NCBI GenBank assembly: GCA_040771825.1
Contig: JAXGZG010000001.1
Span: 620,001 to 684,000, forward strand
Source: JAXGZG01 sp040771825
Lineage (GTDB): Bacteria; Bacillota; Sulfobacillia; Fermentithermobacillales; Fermentithermobacillaceae
Direction: 5' to 3'
Length of the DNA stretch: 64,000 nucleotides
Shown here: piece after piece, positions 15,805 through 25,454 of the stretch
How positions within the stretch are numbered: the stretch's first letter is position 1
Layout of the letters: the number at the start of each line of letters is the position of its first letter
Program-made: the position numbers and the translations under genes
Notes under the pieces: generated by a model
The model's database searches: none
Told to the model about the DNA's origin: nothing
What the model saw: the letters and a program-made list of their open reading frames with translations, nothing else

Positions 15805-17640
15805 ATGGGAATGGAAGAGAAGAACAACTTCAAGCGCATCATACGGGCTTACCGTGATCTTCTGCGTATCCTTTCAGCAGAAGCGCCGGCCATGGTGATC
15901 TCGGTATTTGTGATTGCTGTGGCCTTAGGCGGAATGCAGTTTCTCGGCGTGACCGTCAACCGGCACATATTCGACGACGGCATAGCCTTGGCGGAGGGGC
16001 GGATTGCGGGCCGTGACTATCTCCCGTACGTGATCTTGTTCGTGGTCGTTTCTATCGTTCCTGGTCTTTTGAGAAAGGTCTACATCTTCGGCTTCGTTGA
16101 GTCGCGGGCCTTACTGATTCTGCGCACGGCGTTCAAAAGCCGCATGATGGAAAAACTCAGCCGAATGAAGTACGAGCATCTAGAAAACGATGTATCTATG
16201 GAAATCATCGACAAGGCGTACCGCAGAGCCGAAAACTCCGCACGGCATCTATTTCCCATGTACGTCATGAACCTTCAGGGCCTCATCTACGGACTTTGTA
16301 TACTAGCGTATGTGGCTTCCATCAAGTGGTGGCTTGTGCTCTCCATCGCCATTCCAACGGTTGCCGAGATTCGGTATGGGGCAATGCACAATTTCAACAT
16401 ATACGACGAGCTTGAGGCGTACTGGGCCAGGGAGCGATCGTACATAACCCTCGGCGGCTATCTTCGGTCTAGGGGCTTCTTCAATGAGATCAAGCTCTTC
16501 GGCGCATCCGACTATCTGATCAACATTTACAGGCAGCGTCTGAATGCCAGGAATCGTGAGTATGAGAGGTTTTATTTCAGGCACCTGAAGACCAACTTCG
16601 CCGGAGATAACATCACAAAAGCAGCCAAGCTTGTAAACACCCTGTTGGTGCTGTACCTGTTTCTGTCCAAGGAGATAACCGTGGGCGCCTTCGTGGCTCT
16701 CTCATCTACCATACTCACCAATGTTTTCGAAAGCTTCTTGTGGTTCGCCGCGGTATTCCGCTACAGCCACATGCACATCAACTTCTTTGACTATTACAAC
16801 AAGTACCTGAATCTCTCAGAAGACAGCGACCCCGATTGGGATCAGCAACCAAAGACCTTCGATATTGAGTTTCGGGGTGTTTGGTTCAGGTACCCCGGGA
16901 CAGAGCGCGACATCCTGAAGGGGATCTCTTTCCACGTGCAAGATGGCGAGAAGTTATCCTTGGTGGGAGAGAACGGGCAGGGTAAGTCCACCATAGTGAA
17001 ACTGCTTTTGGGCCTTTTTGAGCCCGACAGAGGCGAGATTCTTTTGGGGGGACATCCCCTTGCTTCATACTCTCGAAAGACGCGCACCCGCACCTTCGGG
17101 CCCGTTTTCCAAGACTTTGTGAAATACTCGATTTCTCTTAGGGAGAACATCGGCATCGGCTACCTTGAGAACATGGAGGATGAGACGGCACTGGCGGCTG
17201 CAGCTCATAAAGGAAAGGTGGACGAATTTGCAGCTGGCCTTGACAAGGGGTACGAGACAATTCTGGGGCGAGATTTCGAGGGCGGGGTGGACGTATCGGG
17301 AGGACAATGGCAACGTATCGCTATCGCCCGAGCTTTCATGGGGGACAAGCCCATCCTGCTCCTTGATGAGCCCACGAGTCAGCTGGACCCAATTGCCGAG
17401 AGCGAACTATACAGAGAATTCGCCGAAATAGCAGGGGGCAAAACGGCCATCTTCATCACCCACCGCTTGGCGTCCACCGTGATTACGGACCGGATACTGG
17501 TTATCCAAGACGGCATAGTCACACAAGGAGGCACGCATCAGGAACTTATGACACAAGGCGGTCTCTACGCCGACATGTTCAACGCACAAAAGCAATGGTA
17601 TGTAAAAGGCTCGGCGGAGGAGGGCGAGCGCGTTGGATAG
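15805..17640 (+). CDS. ABC exporter half-transporter, first subunit
   Basis: 611 aa: an N-terminal six-helix membrane domain (residues about 20-330) then a nucleotide-binding domain with Walker A GENGQGKST, Q-loop FGPVFQDF, signature VSGGQWQR, Walker B ILLLDEPTSQLD and switch FITHRLAS. All catalytic residues are present. The membrane domain diverges from lipid A/multidrug types and resembles exporters placed with peptide or bacteriocin loci, but no precursor peptide or maturation gene is visible here. ATG 15805 follows AAAGGA. It overlaps the second half-transporter by 8 nt. Confidence 0.9.
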   Translation: MGMEEKNNFKRIIRAYRDLLRILSAEAPAMVISVFVIAVALGGMQFLGVTVNRHIFDDGIALAEGRIAGRDYLPYVILFVVVSIVPGLLRKVYIFGFVESRALLILRTAFKSRMMEKLSRMKYEHLENDVSMEIIDKAYRRAENSARHLFPMYVMNLQGLIYGLCILAYVASIKWWLVLSIAIPTVAEIRYGAMHNFNIYDELEAYWARERSYITLGGYLRSRGFFNEIKLFGASDYLINIYRQRLNARNREYERFYFRHLKTNFAGDNITKAAKLVNTLLVLYLFLSKEITVGAFVALSSTILTNVFESFLWFAAVFRYSHMHINFFDYYNKYLNLSEDSDPDWDQQPKTFDIEFRGVWFRYPGTERDILKGISFHVQDGEKLSLVGENGQGKSTIVKLLLGLFEPDRGEILLGGHPLASYSRKTRTRTFGPVFQDFVKYSISLRENIGIGYLENMEDETALAAAAHKGKVDEFAAGLDKGYETILGRDFEGGVDVSGGQWQRIAIARAFMGDKPILLLDEPTSQLDPIAESELYREFAEIAGGKTAIFITHRLASTVITDRILVIQDGIVTQGGTHQELMTQGGLYADMFNAQKQWYVKGSAEEGERVG

Positions 17641-19525
17641 GACGGTCTCCGCAAAAGACGGCCGGGTCGGCCTACACGGGAATGAATCCGGCACGGCAGA
17701 GGTAGTGGACAACACAACCTCGATTGAAAAAGACATACTAAAAGAAAGCCGAGGCACGCTCGGACACCTTTGGAGGCTCTTCGTATACGTCCTAACCTCG
17801 GCCAAGGCCATCTGCGCCATATTCATCTCCCTCACGGTTCTTCTCAGCCTACTGCGCCCTGTTCTGGCTTACTCTTGGGGGCAGTACATCGATCTTGCCT
17901 CAAATCACCTGCCTAGCGGCGCAGTCTTTCCCATGGTCGGCCTTATCGTCGCTTACTACGCCATAGGTTTTCTCTGTGACCTGATAGAACGCTACACGAC
18001 GCCCGGCTGGGAGACCATCGAAGGGCTAGATATAGTCCAGATGAACCGCTTGCAGGAGCTGTTCCACTCGCGCCTGTACAAGAAGATAGCGTCGCTTTTG
18101 CCCGAGTACATGGAAGTGCCCAAGATAAATGACCTGATTAACCGGGTGTTCGACTTCTCAAAGGAAGACTCTAGCGGCTTGAACCGCGAAGTGATGGTGA
18201 GCGGCTATAGCGTGATCGCCAAAGTCGTCAGCGTTCTTGGCATAGCGGCAACCTTGTGGATCATCCACCCGGCTCTGGCCCTGATTGTCCTCATAGCGCC
18301 CATTCCGACCATATACACCACATATGCCGGTAACAAACTCCGGTTCAGACTCGTTAAGGACAATTCGAAGATCCGGCGTGAGTTTGGCTATTACGAGAAA
18401 CTTATGCTTGGGCCCGCCTCCAAGGAGATAAAGTCCCTTGGCCTTCATCGGTTCTTCTTTGACAAGTGGAAGCGTTTGAACGACGAATACGCCAGCAAGG
18501 AAAGACAGACTCAGATCCATAGGGCGTCTCTGGAGGTCATGTCTGGCACCGTATCGGCTCTGGCTTTGGCCGGCGCAAATGTCTTGGCCATCGTCCTCAT
18601 GACTCGGGGGCTCATTAGCATCGGCCAATTGGGGAGTGTCATGGTCCTTGTAGGCACTTTGATCTCGGATACCTCGGCTCTCTTTTCCGGAGTGGCTACC
18701 TTTGTCTCCAAGAAGGATGAGGCCGGTGTGTTCTTCGACTTGATGGATCTTGGGGAGCAGCCTATGGGCGGAATTGCCCTGTCCCATATCCACAGCATCG
18801 AAGCCAAGGGTTTGCGCTACCGCTACCCTCTCACGAGTAAGTACGTGCTTGACTGCATAAACCTCACCATTGGCAGGGGGGAGAAGGTCGCGTTTGTGGG
18901 CAAGAACGGAGCCGGGAAGACGACGTTCGTGAGACTCCTCACCGGAATGCTGCGACCATCAGAGGGGACACTGCTGGTGAACGGCATTCCCGCTCTGGAG
19001 ATTGACCCGGCGTCCAGATACGCCGCAATGTCGGCCGTGTTCCAAGACCCTGCTCGGTACAATACATTTACCGTGTCAGACAACGTCTATCTAGGTGACA
19101 CCCTCCGCCAACGGGATCAAGGGGAAATCGACGCTGCCCTTGCGTCTGCGGGATTCGATGGCGCTCAAAGCGGCGCGCTATTGGGTAAGGATCTAGGCGG
19201 CACAGAACTATCGGGCGGACAGTGGCAGAAACTTGCCATCGCCCGAGGCTGGTACCGGAATCGATTGTTCATCATCCTTGACGAGCCCACTTCTAACTTG
19301 GATCCTCTAGCTGAGGCGGACATCTTCAGACGGTACATCCAGCTATCGCGGAACCGCACAGTCATAATGGTGACCCATCGCATCAGCATTGCTTCCTTGT
19401 GCGACCGGGTGGTTGTGTTCAAAGACGGTAAGGTCGTGGAGGATGGGACACACAATTCCCTCATGGATGCCAACGGAGAGTATGCCCGTCTCCATGCCGA
19501 GCAGGCCCAGTGGTATGAACGGTGA
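17633..19525 (+). CDS. ABC exporter half-transporter, second subunit
   Basis: 630 aa. A 50-residue polar N-terminus is followed by a six-helix membrane domain and a nucleotide-binding domain with Walker A GKNGAGKTT, Q-loop AVFQDPARY, signature LSGGQWQK, Walker B FIILDEPTSNLD and switch VTHRISI. Both subunits keep the catalytic glutamate, so unlike many heterodimers neither ATP site looks degenerate. The start is TTG 17633 after GGAGGAG, overlapping the previous gene, so the two are coupled and probably form a heterodimer. Cargo unknown. Confidence 0.9.
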   Translation: MDRTVSAKDGRVGLHGNESGTAEVVDNTTSIEKDILKESRGTLGHLWRLFVYVLTSAKAICAIFISLTVLLSLLRPVLAYSWGQYIDLASNHLPSGAVFPMVGLIVAYYAIGFLCDLIERYTTPGWETIEGLDIVQMNRLQELFHSRLYKKIASLLPEYMEVPKINDLINRVFDFSKEDSSGLNREVMVSGYSVIAKVVSVLGIAATLWIIHPALALIVLIAPIPTIYTTYAGNKLRFRLVKDNSKIRREFGYYEKLMLGPASKEIKSLGLHRFFFDKWKRLNDEYASKERQTQIHRASLEVMSGTVSALALAGANVLAIVLMTRGLISIGQLGSVMVLVGTLISDTSALFSGVATFVSKKDEAGVFFDLMDLGEQPMGGIALSHIHSIEAKGLRYRYPLTSKYVLDCINLTIGRGEKVAFVGKNGAGKTTFVRLLTGMLRPSEGTLLVNGIPALEIDPASRYAAMSAVFQDPARYNTFTVSDNVYLGDTLRQRDQGEIDAALASAGFDGAQSGALLGKDLGGTELSGGQWQKLAIARGWYRNRLFIILDEPTSNLDPLAEADIFRRYIQLSRNRTVIMVTHRISIASLCDRVVVFKDGKVVEDGTHNSLMDANGEYARLHAEQAQWYER

Positions 19526-19682
19526 GACAAGGAGGGAGACCCTCGAGCCCAGTCTGCGAGATTGACGCTTCGGGAACCTGGAACACTCGACGAAAGTCAA
19601 CTCCCATGGGGGCAGCGCTCTATCACTATGGGGCTTCTCAAGCCGGAGGCTGCTCCATGATTGCCGTGAGGAGGTGTAGCCC

Positions 19683-20963
19683 ATGTTCTCGCGTTTACGG
19701 CTGTCGCCGACCAGGTATTTATGGCTGATGCTGGTGATCCTTGTGGCCACCGGATTGACTCTAGGCAGCGCGGCTTGCTCGCCTGATCCCTCTATGCTTT
19801 CGTTCCGAGACGCGGTGGCAAAGATGACTGGGTTGAGATTTGAAGGGCCGGATCCCGTGGAGGTGACTGATGAGCGGGCGCTGCAACTATTCAAGGAGTA
19901 TCTGCTCAAAGCTGAGGAAGTGCTCAGCCCTAGCGAAAATGCACGGAGTAGTACACCTATGTCCATGCGGTTTGGGGAACAGTGGGAGATTCGGCCCCAT
20001 GAGTCCTGCTACGGCCGGCTGGCAACCGGGAGTCCTCTGTACGTGAAGTGGAAGGAAAAGTGGTATGCGGCCCCAGGGGAGATCGTCTCTATGGTAAAGG
20101 CAACAGGGCGCTACCGTCCCGCTTCGTACGTCGTGGATTCCGCTGACGTGGAGTTCCTCAAGCCTTACGGCTGGACGCCATTCTTCCCTGTCAGCTCAAT
20201 GAACGCTGACCTTCCCGCGTCCTTCGTCCATGAACCCGGCGATTATCCCGAGGTTATCTATTGGGCCTGGAACAATGAGCTCAGCAAAGACATCGGTTTG
20301 GATCTGTCTTTGTGCCTCGGGACAACTGTCGAGGCACGAGTCTACAAAGTCGTGGAGTTGCTGCCGGAAGAGTTGGGAGTCAATAGAGGTGAGGGTAGGG
20401 CAGTTGTCCTGCGGTCAGAAGGCAGGATGGTTGGTGCGTGGCTAGACCTAGGGCGTCACTATTCCTTTGCCTGCTCTCTCAATGGGCGCACTCGTCTCGA
20501 GGCCACGGGAAAGAGTCTTGACGATTGGGTGACTTGCCTTATCGACCCTTCGAACCCGGTTGAACAGAGACTCTCTAAAATGAGTCCGGAACAGGTCATA
20601 GAAACCTACTATTCTGCCATAGATCGCAAAGACTACAAGACTGCCCATGCCTGCGAGAGCCGAAACTACCTCATATCGTACCTGGCCATCAATATGGACG
20701 ACAACCGCCTGTTCAACGACGGGTTTGGCGACGAAGTAGGCAAGGGTCTAGGCAACTTCGTCTCTGTTAAGCTACTCAAGGTCACTCGTCAGGAGCAGTT
20801 TGAGAGGGAAGAGGCAGGTTACGGCGATGTCAGGTGTTACTCCGTAGCATTGGAGCAAGAACGCCGAGTTGCAGCCGGGAGTCCTGGCGGTTACTTCATG
20901 ACCATGAAGCAGGAAACCCCTTTAACAGGGTGGAGGATCTATAGCATCGGGACGGGGCCGTAG
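19683..20963 (+). CDS. Lipoprotein with C-terminal DUF4829-like domain
   Basis: 426 aa. The signal peptide ends LTLGSAAC, a lipobox, so it should be anchored to the outside of the membrane. The C-terminal third begins SPEQVIETYYSAIDRKDYKTA, a phrase typical of NTF2-like/DUF4829 domains in Bacillota surface lipoproteins. The middle part (for example WEIRPHESCYGRL, VKWKEKWYAAPGE) is not recognised. Start ATG follows GAGGAGGTG by about 8 nt. It precedes the TPM-like and PspA genes and may act with them in the envelope. Confidence 0.75.
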   Translation: MFSRLRLSPTRYLWLMLVILVATGLTLGSAACSPDPSMLSFRDAVAKMTGLRFEGPDPVEVTDERALQLFKEYLLKAEEVLSPSENARSSTPMSMRFGEQWEIRPHESCYGRLATGSPLYVKWKEKWYAAPGEIVSMVKATGRYRPASYVVDSADVEFLKPYGWTPFFPVSSMNADLPASFVHEPGDYPEVIYWAWNNELSKDIGLDLSLCLGTTVEARVYKVVELLPEELGVNRGEGRAVVLRSEGRMVGAWLDLGRHYSFACSLNGRTRLEATGKSLDDWVTCLIDPSNPVEQRLSKMSPEQVIETYYSAIDRKDYKTAHACESRNYLISYLAINMDDNRLFNDGFGDEVGKGLGNFVSVKLLKVTRQEQFEREEAGYGDVRCYSVALEQERRVAAGSPGGYFMTMKQETPLTGWRIYSIGTGP

Positions 20964-21066
20964 ATCGGCAGACTGTCTCAATAACAGACCATGTAGGGAT
21001 TAGGACGTAGTGATAGCATGGTGGTTGGCGCAATACCGAGATTCTAGGATTGGTAGAGGATGGAGC

Positions 21067-22425
21067 ATGGGTAGAAGCGGTGGTTCCGGAGGAAGAAGCA
21101 GCGGCGGCTCCTTTGGAGGAAGCCGCAGCAGCGGTGGTCGTAGTGGCGGCTCCTTCGGGGGCGGTAGAAGCGGTGGTTTTGGTGGAAGCCGAGGCAGATC
21201 CGGTGGTGGCGTTTTTGGCGGCGGAAGCAGAAGCGGCGGTTCTGGCGGCGGACTCTTTGGCGGGGGAAGCAGCGGTACGAGAAAGACCGGAGGCATTCCT
21301 GGCGGAGGTTGGTTCCTCCCGAGGCGGCCGCCCGTGGTAATTATCCCCACTCCTGTCCCTGGGAGGTCGAGCCAGCCTCGAACACAGGAAGTAGCGCCGG
21401 AACGCAAGGCTGACTCCGGTGGAAATGTTGCTCCAGAGCGTCGGCTTGGAACCGGCGGTGGGGGAGGGCCAGCGCAGGGACCTGGCTCCGGTAGCAGCAG
21501 GCGGCGAGGGCCTTGGGCAGGTTGCGGAACGGCTTTAATCATCCTTACGGCGCTGATTGTCTTGGGTGTGGTCGTGAACGCGCTGTCTAGCGGATCCGGC
21601 AGTGGCGGCGGGATTACTTCGTCCACTACTCGGCGTACGCCTCTGCCGGCGGGTTCGGTGAACGAGACCGACTACTACACTGACACTCTGGATTGGATAG
21701 GCAACCGGACAGCGCTTCTATCGGGATTGAAGCATTTCTACAAGAAGACCGGGGTGCAGCCGCACGTATACATTACGGATACGGTTTACGGTTCGCACAA
21801 TCCCACGGCGGATGAGCTAGATAAGTTCGCAAATGGTCTGTACGATGAATTGTTCACCGATGAAGCTCACCTATTGTTGGTCTTCTTCGAGTACGGCGGG
21901 GGATATATGGATCGTTATGTGTGCGGCACCCAAGCTAAGACCGTTATTGACCAAGAGGCGGCGGACATTCTCCTTGACTATCTGGACAAATACTATTACG
22001 ACAAGAGTCTTACAGACGAGCAGTATTTTAGCACGTCTTTCGCCGATGCGGCGGACCGCATCATGACAGTCACTCGCTCGCCGTGGATTCCAGTGTTCAC
22101 TGCAATTGGCGTCGTGGCGGTGGCGGCCATAGGGTTCGCGTGGTGGAGGCAGGCCAAGGACCGGAAGATGCTAGAGGCTAAGAGGACAGAGGAGATCCTG
22201 AAGACTCCCTTGGAGCGGTTTGGCACCACCGAGGCGGAGCAGCTTGCTAAGAAGTACGAGGGCTCGAACGCCGAACCCGATCCGAAACAGGGAGCGTCTG
22301 AACCTGACCCGGCAGGCGTAGACCCAAGGTCAGATCCTAATCCGAAACAGCCGGGTCCCGGCCCCGCAGCCACAGATCCGAATGAAGGCGTCGATCCCAA
22401 GAAGCCGGGGTCTGACCCTGAGTAA
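21067..22425 (+). CDS. Gly/Ser/Arg-rich TPM-domain-like membrane protein
   Basis: 452 aa from ATG 21067 (upstream AGAGGA). Residues 1-80 are an almost pure Gly-Ser-Arg low-complexity region with repeated GRSGGSFGGG-like units. A membrane segment follows (TALIILTALIVLGVVVNAL), then an extracellular domain of about 140 aa (DTLDWIGNRTALLSGLKHFY, GLYDELFTDEAHLLLVFFEYG) resembling TPM-phosphatase folds, a second membrane segment (VFTAIGVVAVAAIGFAWW), and a Pro/Asp-rich cytoplasmic tail with PDPKQ repeats. It lies 158 bp before pspA. The pairing suggests a membrane-stress role; the domain call is by pattern only. Confidence 0.7.
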   Translation: MGRSGGSGGRSSGGSFGGSRSSGGRSGGSFGGGRSGGFGGSRGRSGGGVFGGGSRSGGSGGGLFGGGSSGTRKTGGIPGGGWFLPRRPPVVIIPTPVPGRSSQPRTQEVAPERKADSGGNVAPERRLGTGGGGGPAQGPGSGSSRRRGPWAGCGTALIILTALIVLGVVVNALSSGSGSGGGITSSTTRRTPLPAGSVNETDYYTDTLDWIGNRTALLSGLKHFYKKTGVQPHVYITDTVYGSHNPTADELDKFANGLYDELFTDEAHLLLVFFEYGGGYMDRYVCGTQAKTVIDQEAADILLDYLDKYYYDKSLTDEQYFSTSFADAADRIMTVTRSPWIPVFTAIGVVAVAAIGFAWWRQAKDRKMLEAKRTEEILKTPLERFGTTEAEQLAKKYEGSNAEPDPKQGASEPDPAGVDPRSDPNPKQPGPGPAATDPNEGVDPKKPGSDPE

Positions 22426-22583
22426 GATAGTTCCAGATTTGCTCTAGAGCCGACGAGAAGGCCTGTGCATGAGGCCAGGCAAGGGAGTTGGATGGCCGCC
22501 AAGCCGGAATAGATCGCTAGCGCCCGGCTTAGCGCCTTCAGCCGGATACAACATAGCCAAGAAAGGTCAGAGGAGGAGAACAC

Positions 22584-23279
22584 ATGGGAATCTTGGATAG
22601 GTTCAGTGACATCATCAAGTCCAACGTCAACGCTTTGCTAGACAAGCTCGAGGATCCGTCGAAGATGATCGATCAGTATCTCTTGCAGATGTCCGCGGAT
22701 CTTGCCGAGGTTAAACGCAGCACCGCAGGGGTCATGGCGGAGGAAACCCGCACCAAACGGTTGGTGGACGCAAACCAAGCAGAGGTCGCTAAGTTTGAGG
22801 CTTTCGCAAAGAAGGCGCTTGCGGCAGGCAACGAAGGCGACGCACGGGTTTTTATCGCCAAAAAGCAGGAACTGGAGAATGTCGGCGCAGGTCTCATGAC
22901 GGCCTATGCCGCCGCCCACGAGAACGCTGTGAAAATGCGGCAGATGCATGACAAACTGGTGGCCGACATTGAGGCTTTGAAGGCTCGTCGAGAGATGATC
23001 AAAGCAAAAGTGGCTGTAGCAAAGACCCAGCAGACCATAAACGACATTGGTGCTGCCGCGGCCAAGGCTCAAGGCACAATGGGGGCTTTCACCCGCATGG
23101 AGGAGAAGGCCACAAGAATGCTGGATCAGGCCAATGCTGCGGCCGAGCTCAACGCTCCGCCTGTGGATGCGGCCAAAGCTCTGGAAGAGAAGTACGCTGG
23201 CAAGGATTCGGCCTCGGTGGACGATGAGCTTAACAAGCTCAAGGAAGAGATGGGCCTTCAGGAGAAGAAGCCCGAGTAG
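22584..23279 (+). CDS. pspA: PspA/IM30 (ESCRT-III-like) membrane-protection protein
   Basis: 231 aa, almost entirely alpha-helical with long coiled coils. N-terminus MGILDRFSDIIKSNVNALLD and EDPSKMIDQYLLQM are diagnostic of PspA/IM30; the C-terminal part KALEEKYAGKDSASVDDELNKLK matches the helix that ends these proteins. It would bind and stabilise stressed cytoplasmic membrane. A strong ribosome site (GAGGAGGAG) precedes it and a terminator follows. No PspF/PspBC-type regulators are nearby, as usual for Bacillota. Confidence 0.93.
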   Translation: MGILDRFSDIIKSNVNALLDKLEDPSKMIDQYLLQMSADLAEVKRSTAGVMAEETRTKRLVDANQAEVAKFEAFAKKALAAGNEGDARVFIAKKQELENVGAGLMTAYAAAHENAVKMRQMHDKLVADIEALKARREMIKAKVAVAKTQQTINDIGAAAAKAQGTMGAFTRMEEKATRMLDQANAAAELNAPPVDAAKALEEKYAGKDSASVDDELNKLKEEMGLQEKKPE

Positions 23280-23314
23280 CTCGAGTAGTAGGTGGAGTAG
23301 GGTTAGAGAGTAGG

Positions 23315-23351
23315 ACCTCTCCGGTTGCGCAATGGCCCGGGGAGGTTTTTA
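23315..23351 (+). terminator. Rho-independent terminator after pspA
   Basis: A 9-bp stem (CCTCTCCGG with CCGGGGAGG, one G-U pair) followed by TTTTTAT. Confidence 0.85.
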
Positions 23352-23584
23352 TATCCCTCGTGACCACCCAAACTGAACAGCCAAATGTACCTATGCTAAC
23401 ACAACCTTCAGTGATCAGCGGCTTGTAAGGGCCTTCATCTCCTAGTACCCTCGCCGTCGGATCGGATCTTGGCTCCGAGCTCCTTGTCAGTGGAGGGGGC
23501 CTTCACCCAGACCTGGCGGTTAGGTTCGCCTGCCGGGTCAACTTGCAGTATGATTACATTTATAAAGATACCGGAGGCCTTGAC

Positions 23585-24820
23585 ATGAGAAACCGAAGAC
23601 AGGCATTCATGTTCTTCGCTGTAACGTTCCTATTCTACATGGCTGCGAATTTCGCTCACCCTGTCACCCCAACAATTATCAAGAATCGCGGCTTTGGGGA
23701 CTACATCTTTGGGGTCGCGCTAGCTTCCATGATGACTGCGAACTTCCTTTTGTCCCCGTTTTGGGGGAAAGCTATTACTGCCATCTCCAGCCGAAAAGCC
23801 TTCCTGATATGCAGCTTTGGGTACGCCATGGGTCAGTTCATGTTTGGGCTGGCCAAGACCGAGATGATGATCGTAGTGGCAAGAGTGTTCGCGGGTGTCT
23901 TCACAGGGGGCCTTTTCATCTCGTGTCTGACATACGTGGTCAACACCGCCCCAGAGGACGTTAGAGGAAGTTACTTGACAGCGTCTGCCACGCTCCACTT
24001 AGTGGCCGGCAGTTTCGGTTTCTTCGTTGGCGGCATGTTGGGAGAAATCCACGAAAGTATCGCGGTAGGAGTCCAAGTGGTCACCTTAATGGTTGTTGGA
24101 GTTCTGTTCTATCTGGTCTGTGAAGATGATGCCACAACAGACATGCGCAATGTAAGCTCCAAAGATTTCCTCAAGGAGGCCAACCCCTTGGCTGCGTTCA
24201 TTGCGGCGAGACACGTTATGACCCCTCTGTTCATTACGATATTCGCCGTTAGCGCCCTATCGAATCTGGGTGGCATCGCTTTTGACCAGAGCCTCAATTA
24301 CTACATGAAAGCGCAACTGGGCTTGTCTTCTGGCTACAACGGGGCCATCAAAGCCATAACGGGTCTTGTGGCACTGGTTGTAAATGGCACCATTGGGCTC
24401 CGTATCATCAACCATTCCGATGCCCGCCGTTCTTCGATCTGGATATACCTTCTGTGTTCTTGTTTGATGATAGCCAGTCTCTTAGTAAATTCCATAGTGC
24501 CATTTGGGATCATTGCTGTGGTCTATTTTGGCGTCTTTGCGATGGCCGTTCCTGTCACTCAGAGTATTGTTGCAGGCAACGCCTACGGGAAGGATAGCAA
24601 TCTGATCATGGGCTGCTATAACGGACTCAGATCCCTAGGAGGGATTTTTGGCGCGTTAGCTTCGGGCCTACTCTATACAGTCAACCCGAAAGCCCCGTTC
24701 GTACTGGGGTTTGTGGCCTTTGCCCTGGCGACCGCTGCTTCAGTCCACTACTATTGCGCAAGCGTGAGCGCGGGAAAGGAAGTTCTGCATAGAGTAGCGG
24801 AACGACCTGTGGACTTCTAA
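23585..24820 (+). CDS. Major facilitator superfamily transporter
   Basis: 411 aa with about 12 hydrophobic segments. The loop between helices 2 and 3 is SPFWGKAITAISSRKAFL (a divergent MFS A-motif), and helix 4-5 contains RVFAGVFTGGLFIS. ATG 23585 is 7 nt after GGAGG. Substrate cannot be inferred: it is not next to a pathway gene. It follows the pspA terminator and about 230 bp of spacer, so it has its own promoter. Confidence 0.85.
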   Translation: MRNRRQAFMFFAVTFLFYMAANFAHPVTPTIIKNRGFGDYIFGVALASMMTANFLLSPFWGKAITAISSRKAFLICSFGYAMGQFMFGLAKTEMMIVVARVFAGVFTGGLFISCLTYVVNTAPEDVRGSYLTASATLHLVAGSFGFFVGGMLGEIHESIAVGVQVVTLMVVGVLFYLVCEDDATTDMRNVSSKDFLKEANPLAAFIAARHVMTPLFITIFAVSALSNLGGIAFDQSLNYYMKAQLGLSSGYNGAIKAITGLVALVVNGTIGLRIINHSDARRSSIWIYLLCSCLMIASLLVNSIVPFGIIAVVYFGVFAMAVPVTQSIVAGNAYGKDSNLIMGCYNGLRSLGGIFGALASGLLYTVNPKAPFVLGFVAFALATAASVHYYCASVSAGKEVLHRVAERPVDF

Positions 24821-24925
24821 ATTGCGCCCTATCAGGCGTCAGCTGCCTTCGCTTTGTTTTCTGAACGATTCTGCCATGCGCCTGGCAGGTTCGGGTGAAG
24901 AGCCCAGTATGCGCCGCGGGGACTA

Positions 24926-25123
24926 TCAGACTAGATCGTGTAGGATAATCCCGGAGAGTTCGAGAAGTCGCCTTTTCACCAGGACTGCATCTAGATCCAA
25001 CTGTCGGATGTCCTCGGCGCGCCCATGAGTCAGCACCTGCTCATAGTAGCGCAGGGCTTCTCCAGGATTAGAGAGGTCGATGTCCCTATCATGGAACCAG
25101 ACGATGTGTCTTTTTGGTTTCAT
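24926..25123 (-). CDS. Conserved hypothetical protein, 65 aa
   Basis: Starts MKPKRHIVWFHDRDIDLSNP and contains YYEQVLTHGRAEDIRQLDLD. Small proteins of this pattern, with a QVLTHGRxEDI core, recur in Bacillota beside nucleotidyltransferase or accessory genes, but I know no assigned function. ATG 25123 or GTG 25132, the latter after GGATG, are possible starts. No partner gene is visible on the same strand here. Confidence 0.6.
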   Translation of the reverse strand: MKPKRHIVWFHDRDIDLSNPGEALRYYEQVLTHGRAEDIRQLDLDAVLVKRRLLELSGIILHDLV

Positions 25124-25132
25124 CCCGATCAC

Positions 25133-25454
25133 GCGACATCCTTTCCTCCGTATTCTACCAGATCCTGACGCAACAGTTCCGAAAAGATGCAAACGAAAGT
25201 ATTGCGACGTGGATGATGCGGCTATGTGCGGAACACGACCTAAAAAAATGGGGATAGACCCAGAACAGCCGAATCCCGAACTGGACGCTTCTATCGTGCG
25301 GGAACCTCCGCATGCACTTACCACTTACCCCACATGCGCTTGCCCTCCTTGACTTCGAGTAGCCCAACTCCGTGCGTCTCCGCCATCCCAAGCAGGAATT
25401 CCCATCGTCTGAAAAGAAACTGCGGTCATACGAGCATTGGAAGGAGGCACGAGC
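25133..25454. other. Spacer with possible gene fragments
   Basis: No complete gene. A plus-strand stretch near 25150-25250 (QILTQQFRKDANESIATWMM in translation, then a stop) looks coding-like but has no start or ribosome site and may be a fragment. The strong site AAGGAGG just before 25455 belongs to the M28 peptidase gene. Confidence 0.3.

Noticed and set aside
18158..18793. 211-codon minus-strand frame within the second ABC exporter gene
   Set aside because: It is antisense to an intact, well-recognised nucleotide-binding/membrane protein and has no ribosome site or family motif.
21050..21340. Long Ala/Val/Glu frame in the Gly-rich region
   Set aside because: It is a by-product of the GGC/GGA repeats; the Gly-Ser-Arg frame continues into recognisable domains.
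23452..23560. Coding-like minus-strand stretch (PNRQVWVKAPSTDKELGAKI)
   Set aside because: No start codon or ribosome site, short, and in the spacer before an MFS gene; at most a fragment.
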